In this document: in pieces, positions 17,851-27,797 of the stretch
Numbering within the stretch: position 1 is the stretch's first letter
Layout of the letters: each line of letters starts with the position of its first letter
DNA from: Actinomadura_C alba
GTDB taxonomy: Bacteria > Actinomycetota > Actinomycetes > Streptosporangiales > Streptosporangiaceae
Direction: 5' to 3'
DNA: 64,000 nucleotides
NCBI RefSeq assembly: GCF_039530285.1
Contig: NZ_BAAAOK010000011.1
Coordinates: 434,001-498,000, forward strand
Notes under the pieces: generated by a model
Seen by the model: the letters and a program-made list of their open reading frames with translations, nothing else
Told to the model about the DNA's origin: nothing
Database searches by the model: none
Translations under genes and position numbers: made by a program

Positions 17851-19209
17851 TCATGTGCTCTTGGTGATCGTCTCGATGGCGTTGCGCAGCTCACCGGGGA
17901 CATCGTCGACGCTCAGGTGCCGGCCGTCGCGGACGATCTCACGGCCGGAGACGACCACGTGCCGCACGTCCGCGGCGGTCGCCGCGAACACGACCGACTC
18001 GGCGGCGAACGCGGGCTCGGTTCCGGCGAGACGCACCGAGTCGAGCGACACCGTGACGAGATCGGCGTGGGAGCCCGGTTCGAGCCGTCCCGCCTCGGGC
18101 CAGCCGAGCGCCGAGTGGCCGTCGGCCGTCGCGGCGGCGAGCAGTTCGCCGGCCGTCCAGTGCCCCCGGCGCCTGGTGCGCAGCCGCTCGTCGAGCTCGA
18201 CCGCGCGGGCCTCCTCGAACAGGTCGATCACCGCGTGCTGGTCCGAGCCGAGTGACAGCACCGCACCCGCCCGTACGAGATCACGGGCGGGCCCGATCCC
18301 GTCGGCCAGGTCGCGTTCGGTCGTAGGGCACATGCACACGCCGGTCCGGGTCGTGCCGAGCAGCCGGATGTCCTCGTCGCCGAGGTGGGTGGCGTGCACC
18401 GCCACGGTCCGCGGGCCCAGGGCCCCGCCCTCGTCGAGGAGCCGGGCCGGGCTCACGCCGTACGCGCGCAGGCACTGCTCGTTCTCCGCGGGCTGCTCGG
18501 ACAGGTGGACGTGCAGCGGCGCCCGGCGGCCGGCGGCCCAGGCGGCCACCACGGGGATCTCCTCGCGAGGCACCGCCCGTACGGAGTGGACGGCCGCGCC
18601 CACGCGCGCGTGCGCGAGGCCGCTGCGGCCGGTCGCGTCGTGCAGCGCGGTGACCCGCGCGGCCCAGTTCTCCGCCGATCCGTCGCCGAACCGCAGCTGA
18701 GCACCTCGCAACGGCTCGCCGATCCCTCCGGCGAGATAGCACGCGTCGAGGAGGGTGATCCGGATGCCCGCGTCGGCGGCGGCCGCGATGAGCGCGGCGC
18801 CCATCGCGTTCGGCTCGTCGTACGGCACCCCACCGGCGCCATGGTGCAGGTAGTGGAACTCGCCGACGCAGCTCACCCCCGCCAGCGCCATCTCGGCGTA
18901 CACCGCCCTCGCGAGGGCGTAGTAGGAGTCCGGGTCGAGACGCTCGGCGATGCCGTACATCTGCTCTCGCCAGGTCCAGAAGGAGCCCTCGCCCGAGTGC
19001 GCGCGTCCGCGGAGCGCGCGGTGGAAGGCGTGGGAGTGCGCGTCGGCCAGGCCCGGCAGTGTGAGCCCCGGCAGCCGTACGGCGCCGGGTGGGGCCGGCG
19101 TGCCGGGGGTCACGGCCGTGAGGTGGTCGCCGTCGGCCTCGATGAGCACGTCGGCGGCGATCTCGCCGCCCAGCCAGGCCAGCTCGGCGTGCCAGCGTGC
19201 GGTGGCCAT
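17851..19209 (-). CDS. hutF: Formimidoylglutamate deiminase HutF
   Basis: Deiminates N-formimidoyl-L-glutamate to N-formyl-L-glutamate and ammonia. Amidohydrolase metal motif GLADAHSHAFHRALRG, then the family hallmarks FHYLHH, HVHLSEQPAEN, HATHL and CPTTERDLADG. 452 residues, typical. The ATG at 19209 shares one base with the TGA of the preceding amidohydrolase gene (TGATG); an in-frame GTG one codon earlier would overlap by four. Either way the two are translationally coupled, so their steps are probably consecutive. Confidence 0.93.
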   Translation of the reverse strand: MATARWHAELAWLGGEIAADVLIEADGDHLTAVTPGTPAPPGAVRLPGLTLPGLADAHSHAFHRALRGRAHSGEGSFWTWREQMYGIAERLDPDSYYALARAVYAEMALAGVSCVGEFHYLHHGAGGVPYDEPNAMGAALIAAAADAGIRITLLDACYLAGGIGEPLRGAQLRFGDGSAENWAARVTALHDATGRSGLAHARVGAAVHSVRAVPREEIPVVAAWAAGRRAPLHVHLSEQPAENEQCLRAYGVSPARLLDEGGALGPRTVAVHATHLGDEDIRLLGTTRTGVCMCPTTERDLADGIGPARDLVRAGAVLSLGSDQHAVIDLFEEARAVELDERLRTRRRGHWTAGELLAAATADGHSALGWPEAGRLEPGSHADLVTVSLDSVRLAGTEPAFAAESVVFAATAADVRHVVVSGREIVRDGRHLSVDDVPGELRNAIETITKST

Positions 19210-20534
19210 CACGTCGCGGGCGACGGGTCACAGGCGAGATCGTCGAGCACCGCGGTGAGCGCCTCGACCCCGGCCAGGCAGTCCGCCGGCTCGGCGTGCT
19301 CGGCCGGGGCGTGCGACACCCCGGTGGGATTGCGAACGAACAGCATGGCGGTGGGCACGTGGGCGGCCAGGATGCCCGCGTCGTGCCCCGCTCCGGTCGG
19401 CAGCACCGGCGGCCGCCGCTCCCCGTCCCGGGCGATCGCGCCGGCCAGCCGGTCCCTGAGCGCACGGTCGAACGAGACGATCTCGGTGTCGGACTCGCGG
19501 GTCATGGCGGCCATCACGCCGTGCTCGCCCGCCGCCTTCTCGGCGGCCCGCTCGATCTGCTCGACCGTCGCGAGGACCGCCCGCTCGTCCGGTCCCCGGG
19601 CGTCGAGCCAGGCGGCGACGTGGGAGGGGATCGCGTTGACCCCGCCCGGCGTGACGTGAACCTTGCCGATCGTGGCGAGGGCGTCGTGGCGTTCAGCGCT
19701 CTGCCGCGCGGCGAGGACGGTGGCGGCGAAGGGCAGCATCGGATCACGCCGGTCCCCGAGCCGCGTCGTACCCGCGTGGTTTCCCTCGCCGTGGAAGTCC
19801 AGCCGCCACCGGCCGTGCGGCCAGATGGCGCTCGCCACCCCGACCGGCACGTCCAGCGCCCGGCCCTGCTCCACGTGCAGCTCGACGAAACAGCCGATGC
19901 GGCCCAGCAGCTCGTCGTCGCGGCCGATCGCCTCCGGGTCGACGCCGCCCGCGCTCAGGGCGTCGGCGAGCGTGACCCCGTCGCCATCGCGCAGCCCGCG
20001 GGCGCGCGCGGGATCGATGGCACCGGTGAGCAGCCGGGATCCGAGGCAGGCGATCCCGAACCGGGCACCCTCCTCTTCGGCGAACACGGCGACGCCGATG
20101 GGCCGGGCAGGTGTACGGCCGCGCTCGCGCAGCCGGTCGATGGCGGCGAGCGCGCTGACGACACCGAGCGGCCCGTCGAACGCCCCTCCCCCGGGCACCG
20201 AGTCCAGATGACTCCCGGTCAGGACGGCCCCGCCCCGCCCCCCGCGCCGCCCGCCGTGATCATGCACTTGTTCGCGCACCCCCGCGTCCCCCTCAAGGAC
20301 CGGCGCACGCCGTACACCATCGTGATCACGCGGTCGTCCGCGTTCCGGCCGCCACCAGGCGAACAGGTTGCCGTTGCGGTCCTGCTCGACCTCGAGGCCC
20401 CGCTGCCGCGCCTGGTCGACGAACCACGCGCGGCACTCCAGCTCCGCCGGCCGCCAGGCGTACCGGTGATAGCCACCGGTCGCCGCGTCACGGCCGATCG
20501 GCAGCAGTGAGGCCCACATCTGCTCGAAACTCAT
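19209..20534 (-). CDS. M20-family amidohydrolase (allantoate amidohydrolase-like), probable N-formylglutamate hydrolase
   Basis: 441 residues, of the allantoate amidohydrolase/N-carbamoyl-amino-acid hydrolase family. Metal-site motifs: TGSHLDSVPGGGAFDGPLG, FAEEEGARFG, HVEQGRALD. Start ATG 20534 follows a GAGAGGGGG run. In actinobacteria this family is often wedged between hutU and hutF where no hutG is found, so conversion of N-formylglutamate to glutamate and formate is a reasonable inference; allantoate as substrate is the alternative. Oddity: about residues 62-102 form an Arg/Gly-rich insertion between NLFAWW and the first metal motif, encoded by DNA that holds two copies of the window's dispersed repeat. 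Confidence 0.85.
   Translation of the reverse strand: MSFEQMWASLLPIGRDAATGGYHRYAWRPAELECRAWFVDQARQRGLEVEQDRNGNLFAWWRPERGRPRDHDGVRRAPVLEGDAGVREQVHDHGGRRGGRGGAVLTGSHLDSVPGGGAFDGPLGVVSALAAIDRLRERGRTPARPIGVAVFAEEEGARFGIACLGSRLLTGAIDPARARGLRDGDGVTLADALSAGGVDPEAIGRDDELLGRIGCFVELHVEQGRALDVPVGVASAIWPHGRWRLDFHGEGNHAGTTRLGDRRDPMLPFAATVLAARQSAERHDALATIGKVHVTPGGVNAIPSHVAAWLDARGPDERAVLATVEQIERAAEKAAGEHGVMAAMTRESDTEIVSFDRALRDRLAGAIARDGERRPPVLPTGAGHDAGILAAHVPTAMLFVRNPTGVSHAPAEHAEPADCLAGVEALTAVLDDLACDPSPAT
20256..20276 (+). repeat. Dispersed palindrome repeat, copy inside amidohydrolase gene
   Basis: GTGATCATGCACTTGTTCGC(G) differs from the window consensus GTGATCATGCGGTTGTTCGC at two positions. It lies in the coding sequence of the M20 amidohydrolase, in the insertion between its N-terminal strand and the first metal motif. 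Confidence 0.85.
20322..20342 (+). repeat. Dispersed palindrome repeat, decayed direct copy inside amidohydrolase gene
   Basis: GTGATCACGCGGTCGTCCGC(G) matches the consensus at all but three positions, each a T-to-C change. It has the same orientation as the copy at 20256-20276, 66 nt away, so the coding insertion contains a direct pair. Confidence 0.65.
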
Positions 20535-20553
20535 CGAACCCCCCTCTCCAGCC

Positions 20554-20600
20554 GTGATCATGCAATTGTTCGCCCCGCCATCACGCGAACAACTGCATGA

Positions 20601-20604
<4 letters not shown>
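20554..20604. repeat. Inverted pair of the dispersed repeat after hutU
   Basis: GTGATCATGCAATTGTTCGC (20554-20573) faces GCGAACAACTGCATGATCAC (20585-20604): a stem of about 20 bases with one mismatch and an 11-nt loop. The right arm overlaps the hutU stop codon (20601-20603), and the left arm ends about 20 nt before the next gene's start. It probably stabilises or ends the hutHU mRNA. Confidence 0.8.
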
Positions 20605-22274
<1,670 letters not shown>

Positions 22275-22282
22275 GATCTCTC

Positions 22283-23836
22283 CTAGCTCAGGGGGCCGGT
22301 GACGGATTCGGCGGCGGCGACGAGCGAGCCGTCGCGTACGAGTTCGACGGCCGCCTCGATCTCGGGCGCGAGGAAGCGGTCGGGGCCCGGCCCCGGCACC
22401 CGCGTGCGCAACGCGGACACCACCGCGCCGGTCGCGGGGCCGGGACGGAGCGGGGAGCGCATGTCCAGTGCGCGGGCCGAGGTGAGGATCTCGATCGCGA
22501 CCACCCGGGTGAGGCCGTCGACGGAGCGGCGCAGCTTGCGTGCCGCGTTCCAGCCCATGGAGACGTGATCCTCCTGCATGGCCGAGCTGGGGATCGAGTC
22601 GACGCTGGCGGGCACGGCGAGCCGCTTGAGCTCGGAGACGATCGCGGCCTGGGTGTACTGCGCGATCATGTGCCCGGAGTCGACGCCGGGGTCGTCGGCG
22701 AGGAAGGCCGGCAGCCCGTGAGACCGGGCGACGTCGAGCATCCGGTCGGTGCGCCGCTCGGCCATCGACGCCACGTCGGCGATCGGGATGGCGAGGAAGT
22801 CGAGCACGTAGGCGACCGGGGCACCGTGGAAGTTGCCGTTGGACTCGACCCGGCCGTCCGGCAGCACGACCGGGTTGTCGATGGCGCTGGCGAGTTCGCG
22901 CGAGGCCACGAGCTCGGCATGGGACAGCGTGTCCCGCGCCGCGCCGTTGACCTGCGGCGCGCACCGCAGCGAGTACGCGTCCTGGACCCGGGTGCAGTCG
23001 GCGCCACGGTGCGAGGCCATGATCGGCGAGTCGGCGAGCAGGACCCGCAGGTTCGCGGCGGACGACGCCTGCCCGGGGTGCGGGCGCAGCTCCTGCAGGT
23101 CGGCGGCGAAGACCCGGTCCGTGCCGAGCTGTGCCTCGACGCTCATCGCGGCGGCCACGTCGGCGGTCGTGAGCAGCCGGTGCAGGTCGTGCATGGCGAG
23201 GACGAGCATGCCGAGCATGCCGTCGGTGCCGTTGATCAGGGCCAGCCCTTCCTTGGCGGCGAGCGTCAGGGGCTCGATGCCCGCCGACGCCATGGCCTCC
23301 GCCGCGGGCACGAGCGTGCCGTCCGCGTCGCGTACGTCCCCTTCGCCGATCAATGCGAGCGCGACGTGGGCGAGCGGCGCGAGATCGCCCGAGCAGCCCA
23401 GGCTGCCGTACTCGTGGACCACCGGCGTGATGCCCGCGTTCAGCAGCGCGGCCAGCGTGCGCGCCGTGTCGGGCCGGACGCCGGTGCGGCCGGACGCCAG
23501 CGTGCGGAGCCGCAGCAGCATCAGCGCCCGGACCACCTCGCGCTCGACCTCGGGGCCGTTGCCGGCGGCGTGCGAGCGTACGAGCGAGACCTGCAGCCGG
23601 GCCCGCAGCTCCTCGTGGATGTGCCGGGTCGCGAGGGCGCCGAAGCCGGTGGAGATCCCGTAGGCGGGCGTCGAGCGGGTGGCCAGCTCCTCGACGTGTG
23701 CACGGGACGCGGCGACGGCCTCGAGCGCCTCGTCGGTGAGGCGCACGGACGCGCCCTCCCTGGCCACGGCGACGACCTCGTCGAATGTCAGCGCCTTCGG
23801 CCCCACGGGGACGGTCGCGGCGGATGTGTCGGTCAC
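22283..23836 (-). CDS. hutH: Histidine ammonia-lyase HutH
   Basis: Eliminates ammonia from L-histidine to give trans-urocanate, the first hut step. 517 residues from the GTG at 23836, which has GGAG at a six-base spacing; upstream ATGs lack such a site. MIO-family motifs: YGISTGFG (catalytic Tyr), GSLGCSGDLAPLAH, NGNFHG, RCAPQVNGAARD and SSAMQEDHVSM. The cofactor triad is Cys148-Ser149-Gly150 instead of the textbook Ala-Ser-Gly; the Ser that forms the MIO ring is intact. It leads the operon and is transcribed away from an IclR gene. Confidence 0.96.
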   Translation of the reverse strand: MTDTSAATVPVGPKALTFDEVVAVAREGASVRLTDEALEAVAASRAHVEELATRSTPAYGISTGFGALATRHIHEELRARLQVSLVRSHAAGNGPEVEREVVRALMLLRLRTLASGRTGVRPDTARTLAALLNAGITPVVHEYGSLGCSGDLAPLAHVALALIGEGDVRDADGTLVPAAEAMASAGIEPLTLAAKEGLALINGTDGMLGMLVLAMHDLHRLLTTADVAAAMSVEAQLGTDRVFAADLQELRPHPGQASSAANLRVLLADSPIMASHRGADCTRVQDAYSLRCAPQVNGAARDTLSHAELVASRELASAIDNPVVLPDGRVESNGNFHGAPVAYVLDFLAIPIADVASMAERRTDRMLDVARSHGLPAFLADDPGVDSGHMIAQYTQAAIVSELKRLAVPASVDSIPSSAMQEDHVSMGWNAARKLRRSVDGLTRVVAIEILTSARALDMRSPLRPGPATGAVVSALRTRVPGPGPDRFLAPEIEAAVELVRDGSLVAAAESVTGPLS

Positions 23837-23902
23837 GGCGCTCTCCATACCCCTCATTGGAGCGGAGCACGGCACCTCGTGGACCCGCGGAAACCCAAGT
23901 TG

Positions 23903-23920
23903 TGTCTCGAATACGAGACA
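23903..23920. promoter_or_regulatory. Perfect palindrome between hutH and iclR: candidate IclR operator
   Basis: TGTCTCGAATACGAGACA is a perfect inverted repeat with a four-base AATA centre, in the 164-nt gap between divergent hutH (start 23836) and the IclR gene (start 24001). Position and symmetry suit an operator controlling both. Confidence 0.65.
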
Positions 23921-24000
23921 ATGCGCTCTCCCAGGCGCGACAATGGCGGTATGCAGCAGAGAGCCGCCGGGCGCCGCGCGAGAGCCGGGGGCGGGCGGCC

Positions 24001-24777
24001 GTGAGCCAGGTTCCAGCCGCGAAGCGCACCCTCGCCGTGCTCCGCCTGGTCGCCTCGGCGGCCGAACCGCTGACCGCCGCCGGCATCGCGCGCTCGCTCG
24101 GGCTGCCGCGGTCGAGCACCTACCACCTGCTCAGCGCCATGGCCGAGGAGGGATTCGTCACCTATCTGCCCGAGGCGCGCAGGTGGGGCCTGGGCGTGGC
24201 GGCCTTCGAGATCGGGTCGGCCTATCTGCGCCAGGGGCCGCTGGAACGGCTGGCCCGGCCGCTCCTGCACCGGCTCGTCGACCGGACCGGCGAGATCGTC
24301 CAGCTCGGCGTGCTGCACGGTGCCGAGACCCTCTACCTGCTGAAGGAGCAGCCGCGAGAGCACGCGACGCTCGTGACCGACGTGGGCGTCCGGCTGCCGG
24401 CCCAGCTGACCGCGAGCGGCCGGGCGATGCTCGCCCACCTGCCCCCCGCCCAGATCCGCGCGCTGTTCCCGGGCCCGCTGGTGGACCGCACCGGGCATGG
24501 GCCGCGGTCGCTGCGGGAGCTGCGACGGGTGCTCGCCGACGAGGCGCGGAGCGGCTGGTCGGCCGAGGACGGCCATGTCACCGAGGGGTTCGCCAGCATC
24601 GCCGCCTGCTCGTTCGACCATGTCGGGCATCCGGCCGCGGCGATCACCGTGACGTTCCGCCGGGATACCCGGCCCGAGGAGACCTGGCCCCGGCTGGCGG
24701 ATCAGGTCCGCGCGTCGGCGGCCGAGCTGACCAGGCGCCTCGGCGGTGGTCACGTCACGCGGCCCGGCCCGGCCTGA
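24001..24777 (+). CDS. IclR-family regulator, probable hut regulator
   Basis: 258 residues from GTG 24001. N-terminal winged helix-turn-helix (TAAGIARSLGLPRSSTYHLLSAMAEEGFV), then the IclR effector-binding domain with GEIVQLGVLHGAETLYL, PAQLTASGRAMLAHL and a C-terminal FDHVGHPAAAITVTF stretch. It is divergent from hutH and shares a perfect palindrome with it, so local control of histidine use, with urocanate or another hut intermediate as effector, is inferred. No strong ribosome site is seen before the GTG. Confidence 0.88.
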   Translation: MSQVPAAKRTLAVLRLVASAAEPLTAAGIARSLGLPRSSTYHLLSAMAEEGFVTYLPEARRWGLGVAAFEIGSAYLRQGPLERLARPLLHRLVDRTGEIVQLGVLHGAETLYLLKEQPREHATLVTDVGVRLPAQLTASGRAMLAHLPPAQIRALFPGPLVDRTGHGPRSLRELRRVLADEARSGWSAEDGHVTEGFASIAACSFDHVGHPAAAITVTFRRDTRPEETWPRLADQVRASAAELTRRLGGGHVTRPGPA

Positions 24778-24855
24778 CCCCGGGCACGGCCGGCTGACAC
24801 CGCGCACGGCGGGCCGACCCCGACCCGGCGGGCCGACCCCCCCAGCTCGCCCGCG

Positions 24856-25791
24856 TCACGGCGCCCGGCCGTCGATCAGCGCGGCCACTCCGTCCAGAAT
24901 CCGCCGCAGGCCGAACTCGAAGAGCGTGTCGAGGTCCATGGACTGCGGGGGCACCGCGGCGAGCAACGGAAAGGCGTTCGAGCCCGCGACCGCCGCCACC
25001 GGCGAGTCAGCGGATTCCAGCCATTGCTCGTCGGTGACGCCGGTGTCGGCCCGCGCGTCGACCTCGGCCGCCAGACCTGCCGCGGTCCCCCGTACGAACC
25101 CCGCGATCGTGACCGCCACATGCAGCATGGTCACCGGATCGAGGCCGAGCCCGTCGATCGCCCGCATGGTCCACTCGGTGTGGGCCATCGCGTTCGGCGC
25201 CGGCACCGGCCGGGTCAGCGAGATCGCCCGCGCCGCCCACGGATGCCGGTGATAGAGCTCCCACTGCCGTCGGGCGGCGAGTTCGAGCCGGGCCCGCCAG
25301 CCTCGCGGCATGGGATCGGGCAGCTCGACCTCGCCGAACGCGGCATCGGTGATCAGCAGGACGAGTTCGTTCTTGCCGGCGACGTGACGGTAGAGGGACA
25401 TGGCGGCGACCCCGAGCTCGGCCGCGACCCGGCGCATGGACAGGGCCCCGAGTCCCTCGGCGTCGGCGATCTCCATTGCGGTCCGCACGATCCGCTCCCG
25501 GGTGAGGGCCCCCTGCTGGACGCGGTTCTCGCGGTGCTGCGCGGCGGCACGCCTGATCGGCGCCGACTCGGGCTCGGGCGCCGCCACCACGGTGCCGACG
25601 CCGGGCACCGGTCGCACCAGCCCCTCGGCGCGCAGGGCGGTCAGGACCTTCGTCGCGGTCGCCATCGCGACTCCCCATTCCCGGGTGATCTGCCGGGTCG
25701 AAGGCACCCGGTCGCCCGGGGCGAGCTCGCCCTGGGCGATGCGACGCCGGATCTCGGCCACGATCTCGATCGAGGGTGGGGATCCGCTCAT
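24856..25791 (-). CDS. GntR-TetR fusion transcriptional regulator
   Basis: 311 residues with two DNA-binding domains. Residues about 5-75 are a GntR winged helix (PGDRVPSTRQITREWGVAMATATKVL). After a short linker, residues about 95-145 are a TetR helix-turn-helix (TRERIVRTAMEIADAEGLGALSMRRVAAELGVAAMSLYRHV), followed by a TetR C-terminal ligand domain. The ATG has GAGAGG upstream. Such double-headed regulators are known in actinobacteria and could read composite sites. The gap to the divergent esterase gene holds an inverted pair of a 12-base motif plus a third half-copy, consistent with autoregulation and control of the esterase. Confidence 0.88.
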   Translation of the reverse strand: MSGSPPSIEIVAEIRRRIAQGELAPGDRVPSTRQITREWGVAMATATKVLTALRAEGLVRPVPGVGTVVAAPEPESAPIRRAAAQHRENRVQQGALTRERIVRTAMEIADAEGLGALSMRRVAAELGVAAMSLYRHVAGKNELVLLITDAAFGEVELPDPMPRGWRARLELAARRQWELYHRHPWAARAISLTRPVPAPNAMAHTEWTMRAIDGLGLDPVTMLHVAVTIAGFVRGTAAGLAAEVDARADTGVTDEQWLESADSPVAAVAGSNAFPLLAAVPPQSMDLDTLFEFGLRRILDGVAALIDGRAP

Positions 25792-25819
25792 GGTCTTTCC
25801 TCTCGACAGCCGATCGGCG

Positions 25820-25831
25820 CACTAGTGCACT
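25820..25831. promoter_or_regulatory. Operator motif copy 1, CACTAGTGCACT
   Basis: CACTAGTGCACT lies 29 nt upstream of the GntR-TetR start. An exact inverted copy is at 25913-25924. Confidence 0.6.
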
Positions 25832-25912
25832 GGCCGCTCCGACGATAGCGGGTGACGCCATGGCGTCGGACGTGCCCGCCGACGTCGACCAGAGCAGGCG
25901 AGCCCAGTCGGC

Positions 25913-25924
25913 AGTGCACTAGTG
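25913..25924. promoter_or_regulatory. Operator motif copy 2, AGTGCACTAGTG
   Basis: AGTGCACTAGTG is the exact reverse complement of the motif at 25820-25831 and sits within a perfect 12-base palindrome TGCACTAGTGCA (25915-25926). Confidence 0.6.
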
Positions 25925-25959
25925 CATACCTCTCGCATCTCATCTGTTGTCCCTGGCGA

Positions 25960-25989
25960 TTGCGGTGATAGTGCACTCGCGCTTACTCT
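25960..25989 (+). promoter_or_regulatory. Probable esterase promoter with operator half-site in spacer
   Basis: TTGCGG (25960-25965) and TACTCT (25984-25989) are 18 nt apart and about 35 nt before the esterase ATG. AGTGCACT, the shared core of the two operator motifs, occupies 25970-25977 inside the spacer, where bound repressor would block RNA polymerase. Confidence 0.5.
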
Positions 25990-26024
25990 GTACGCACACT
26001 TGCGGCGGACAGAAGGGTCTCATC

Positions 26025-27701
26025 ATGAAACCGATAGACGGGCCGCCCCGGCGTGCCCTTCGCACGCGTTGGATGGCGGCCGGGTCGGTCGCGGTCGTGA
26101 CCGCCCTCGTGGCGACCGGTGTGCTGAGCGCGCGTGCCGACACCGGCACCGGGCCGGCCGCCGGTGGCGCGGCGCGGGACCCGGCGATCGTGCGGACCGG
26201 CGATGGTCCGGTACGCGGCACCGTCAAGGCCGATCACCGGTCGTTCCAGCGGATCCCGTACGCGGCACCGCCGGTGGGCGAGCTGCGGTGGCGTTCGCCT
26301 CGGCCGGCGGCGAGCTGGACCGCCCCGCGCGACGCGACCCGGCCGGGTGCGGGGTGCGCCCAGCTCGCCGGCCTGCCGATGGACGCACCCAGCGAGTCCG
26401 AGGACTGCCTGTATCTCAACGTCACCACGCCACGTGACATCCAGGGCAAGAGGCTGCCGGTGATGGTCTGGCTGCACGGCGGCCACTTCCTGTTCGGCCA
26501 GGGCGATACCTATGGCGGCGCGTCGCTGGCCGCCCGCGGTGACGTCATCGTCGTGACGATGAACTACCGGCTCGGCGCGCTCGGTTTCCTGGCGCATCCG
26601 GCTTTGGACGGGCCGACCCCGGGTGCATCGGGCAACTTCGGCCTGGAGGATCAGCAGGCCGCGTTGCGCTGGGTAGGCCGGAACGCGGCCGCGTTCGGGG
26701 GCGATCCCGGCAATGTCACCCTGTTCGGCCAGTCGGCCGGTGCCACCAGTGTCTGCGCCCACCTCGCCGCGCCGTCCAGCGCCGGCCTCTTCCACCGGGT
26801 CATCACGCAGAGCAACTCGTGCACCGCGCCCGTCCAGGACCGGCGCACGGCGGAGGCGCAGGGCAGGTCGCTGGCGGCCGAGCTGAACTGCGGCGGGACC
26901 GTTCGTACCGCGGCATGTCTACGGGCCAGGCCGGTCGCCAAGGTGCTGAAGGCCGTCGGTTACCCCGGATCCGGCTACGACCCCGGCCCGGTCGCGGGCG
27001 GGCCCGTACTGCCCGTGGACCCGGCACGGGCGCTGGCCACCGGCCGGTTCGCCAAGGTACCGGTGATGAACGGCACCACCCACGACGAGTACCGCGGGCA
27101 GCTGTGGGGCATGGAGCGGGCCGGTATGAACTGCCCGGGCGGGACTCCCCGCCCCAAGCCGTGCCCGCTCACCGCGAAGCAGTACGCCGAGCAGCTCGAG
27201 GCCACCTTCGGCGACAAAGCCGCCGCGGTGCGCGAGAAATATCCCCTCGCCGGCTTCGGCTCTCCGAGTGAGGCGCTGGCCGCTGCCATGACCGACCACT
27301 CGTACGCGCGTCCCGCGCTGGACGCGGACAGGCTGTTCGCCCGGCAGGTGCCGACCTACGCCTATGAGTTCGCCGACCGGCAGGCGCCCTTCTTCGCCGG
27401 GATCCCGAGGACCACCTTCCCCGCGGGGGCCTACCACCTCGCCGAACTCCCGTACCTCTTCGCCGTCGGATACGCCGACCCGCTCAGCGCCGACCAGCGA
27501 GGGCTGTCCGACCAGATGCTCCGCTACTGGGCGCGGTTCGCCCACCGTGGGGACCCGAACGACGCGGCCGCCCCGCGCTGGCCGCGCTTCCAGGCGTCGG
27601 ACCGGTACGTCCAGTCGCTGGCCCCGGGGCACGGCGGGATCGGGCCGGCCGACTTCGCCAAGGATCACCACTACGAGTTCTGGCACTCCCTCGGCCGGTG
27701 A
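26025..27701 (+). CDS. Secreted type-B carboxylesterase/lipase
   Basis: 558 residues from ATG 26025 (AGAAGGG seven bases upstream). A signal peptide covers about residues 1-38 (hydrophobic SVAVVTALVATGVLSA, then RADTG). The alpha/beta-hydrolase has the oxyanion HGGHF loop, nucleophile elbow FGQSAGATS, acid in GTTHDEY and a His in AYHLAELPYLF, the para-nitrobenzyl-esterase pattern. It should hydrolyse esters outside the cell; the substrate cannot be told. It is divergent from the GntR-TetR regulator, with operators between, so it is probably induced by that regulator's ligand. Confidence 0.9.
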   Translation: MKPIDGPPRRALRTRWMAAGSVAVVTALVATGVLSARADTGTGPAAGGAARDPAIVRTGDGPVRGTVKADHRSFQRIPYAAPPVGELRWRSPRPAASWTAPRDATRPGAGCAQLAGLPMDAPSESEDCLYLNVTTPRDIQGKRLPVMVWLHGGHFLFGQGDTYGGASLAARGDVIVVTMNYRLGALGFLAHPALDGPTPGASGNFGLEDQQAALRWVGRNAAAFGGDPGNVTLFGQSAGATSVCAHLAAPSSAGLFHRVITQSNSCTAPVQDRRTAEAQGRSLAAELNCGGTVRTAACLRARPVAKVLKAVGYPGSGYDPGPVAGGPVLPVDPARALATGRFAKVPVMNGTTHDEYRGQLWGMERAGMNCPGGTPRPKPCPLTAKQYAEQLEATFGDKAAAVREKYPLAGFGSPSEALAAAMTDHSYARPALDADRLFARQVPTYAYEFADRQAPFFAGIPRTTFPAGAYHLAELPYLFAVGYADPLSADQRGLSDQMLRYWARFAHRGDPNDAAAPRWPRFQASDRYVQSLAPGHGGIGPADFAKDHHYEFWHSLGR

Positions 27702-27727
27702 CCGGTCCTGACGACCACCACCGGAAA

Positions 27728-27786
27728 GCGAACAACCGCATGATCACGGTGGAGAAGTCCCTGCCGTGGTCATGCGGTTGTTCGCG
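27728..27786. repeat. Inverted pair of the dispersed repeat, convergent intergenic hairpin
   Basis: GCGAACAACCGCATGATCAC (from 27728) and GTGGTCATGCGGTTGTTCGC (from 27766) form a stem of about 21 bases with one mismatch, around a short loop. They lie between the convergent esterase and betaine-binding-protein genes and are the same element as at 20554-20604, here with GG where that copy has AA/AG. A bidirectional terminator role is likely. Confidence 0.8.
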
Positions 27787-27797
27787 GTGCGCGGGGG

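Noticed and set aside
22275..24119. Very long open frame continuing upstream of hutU across hutH on the same strand
   Set aside because: The translation is Arg/Ala/Gly-rich with no family resemblance, and the hutH frame over the same DNA is complete. High GC leaves few chance stops.
25915..25926. Phage or integrase attachment site at the TGCACTAGTGCA palindrome
   Set aside because: No integrase, tRNA or duplicated flank is present. The repeat pattern fits an operator set for the adjacent regulator better.
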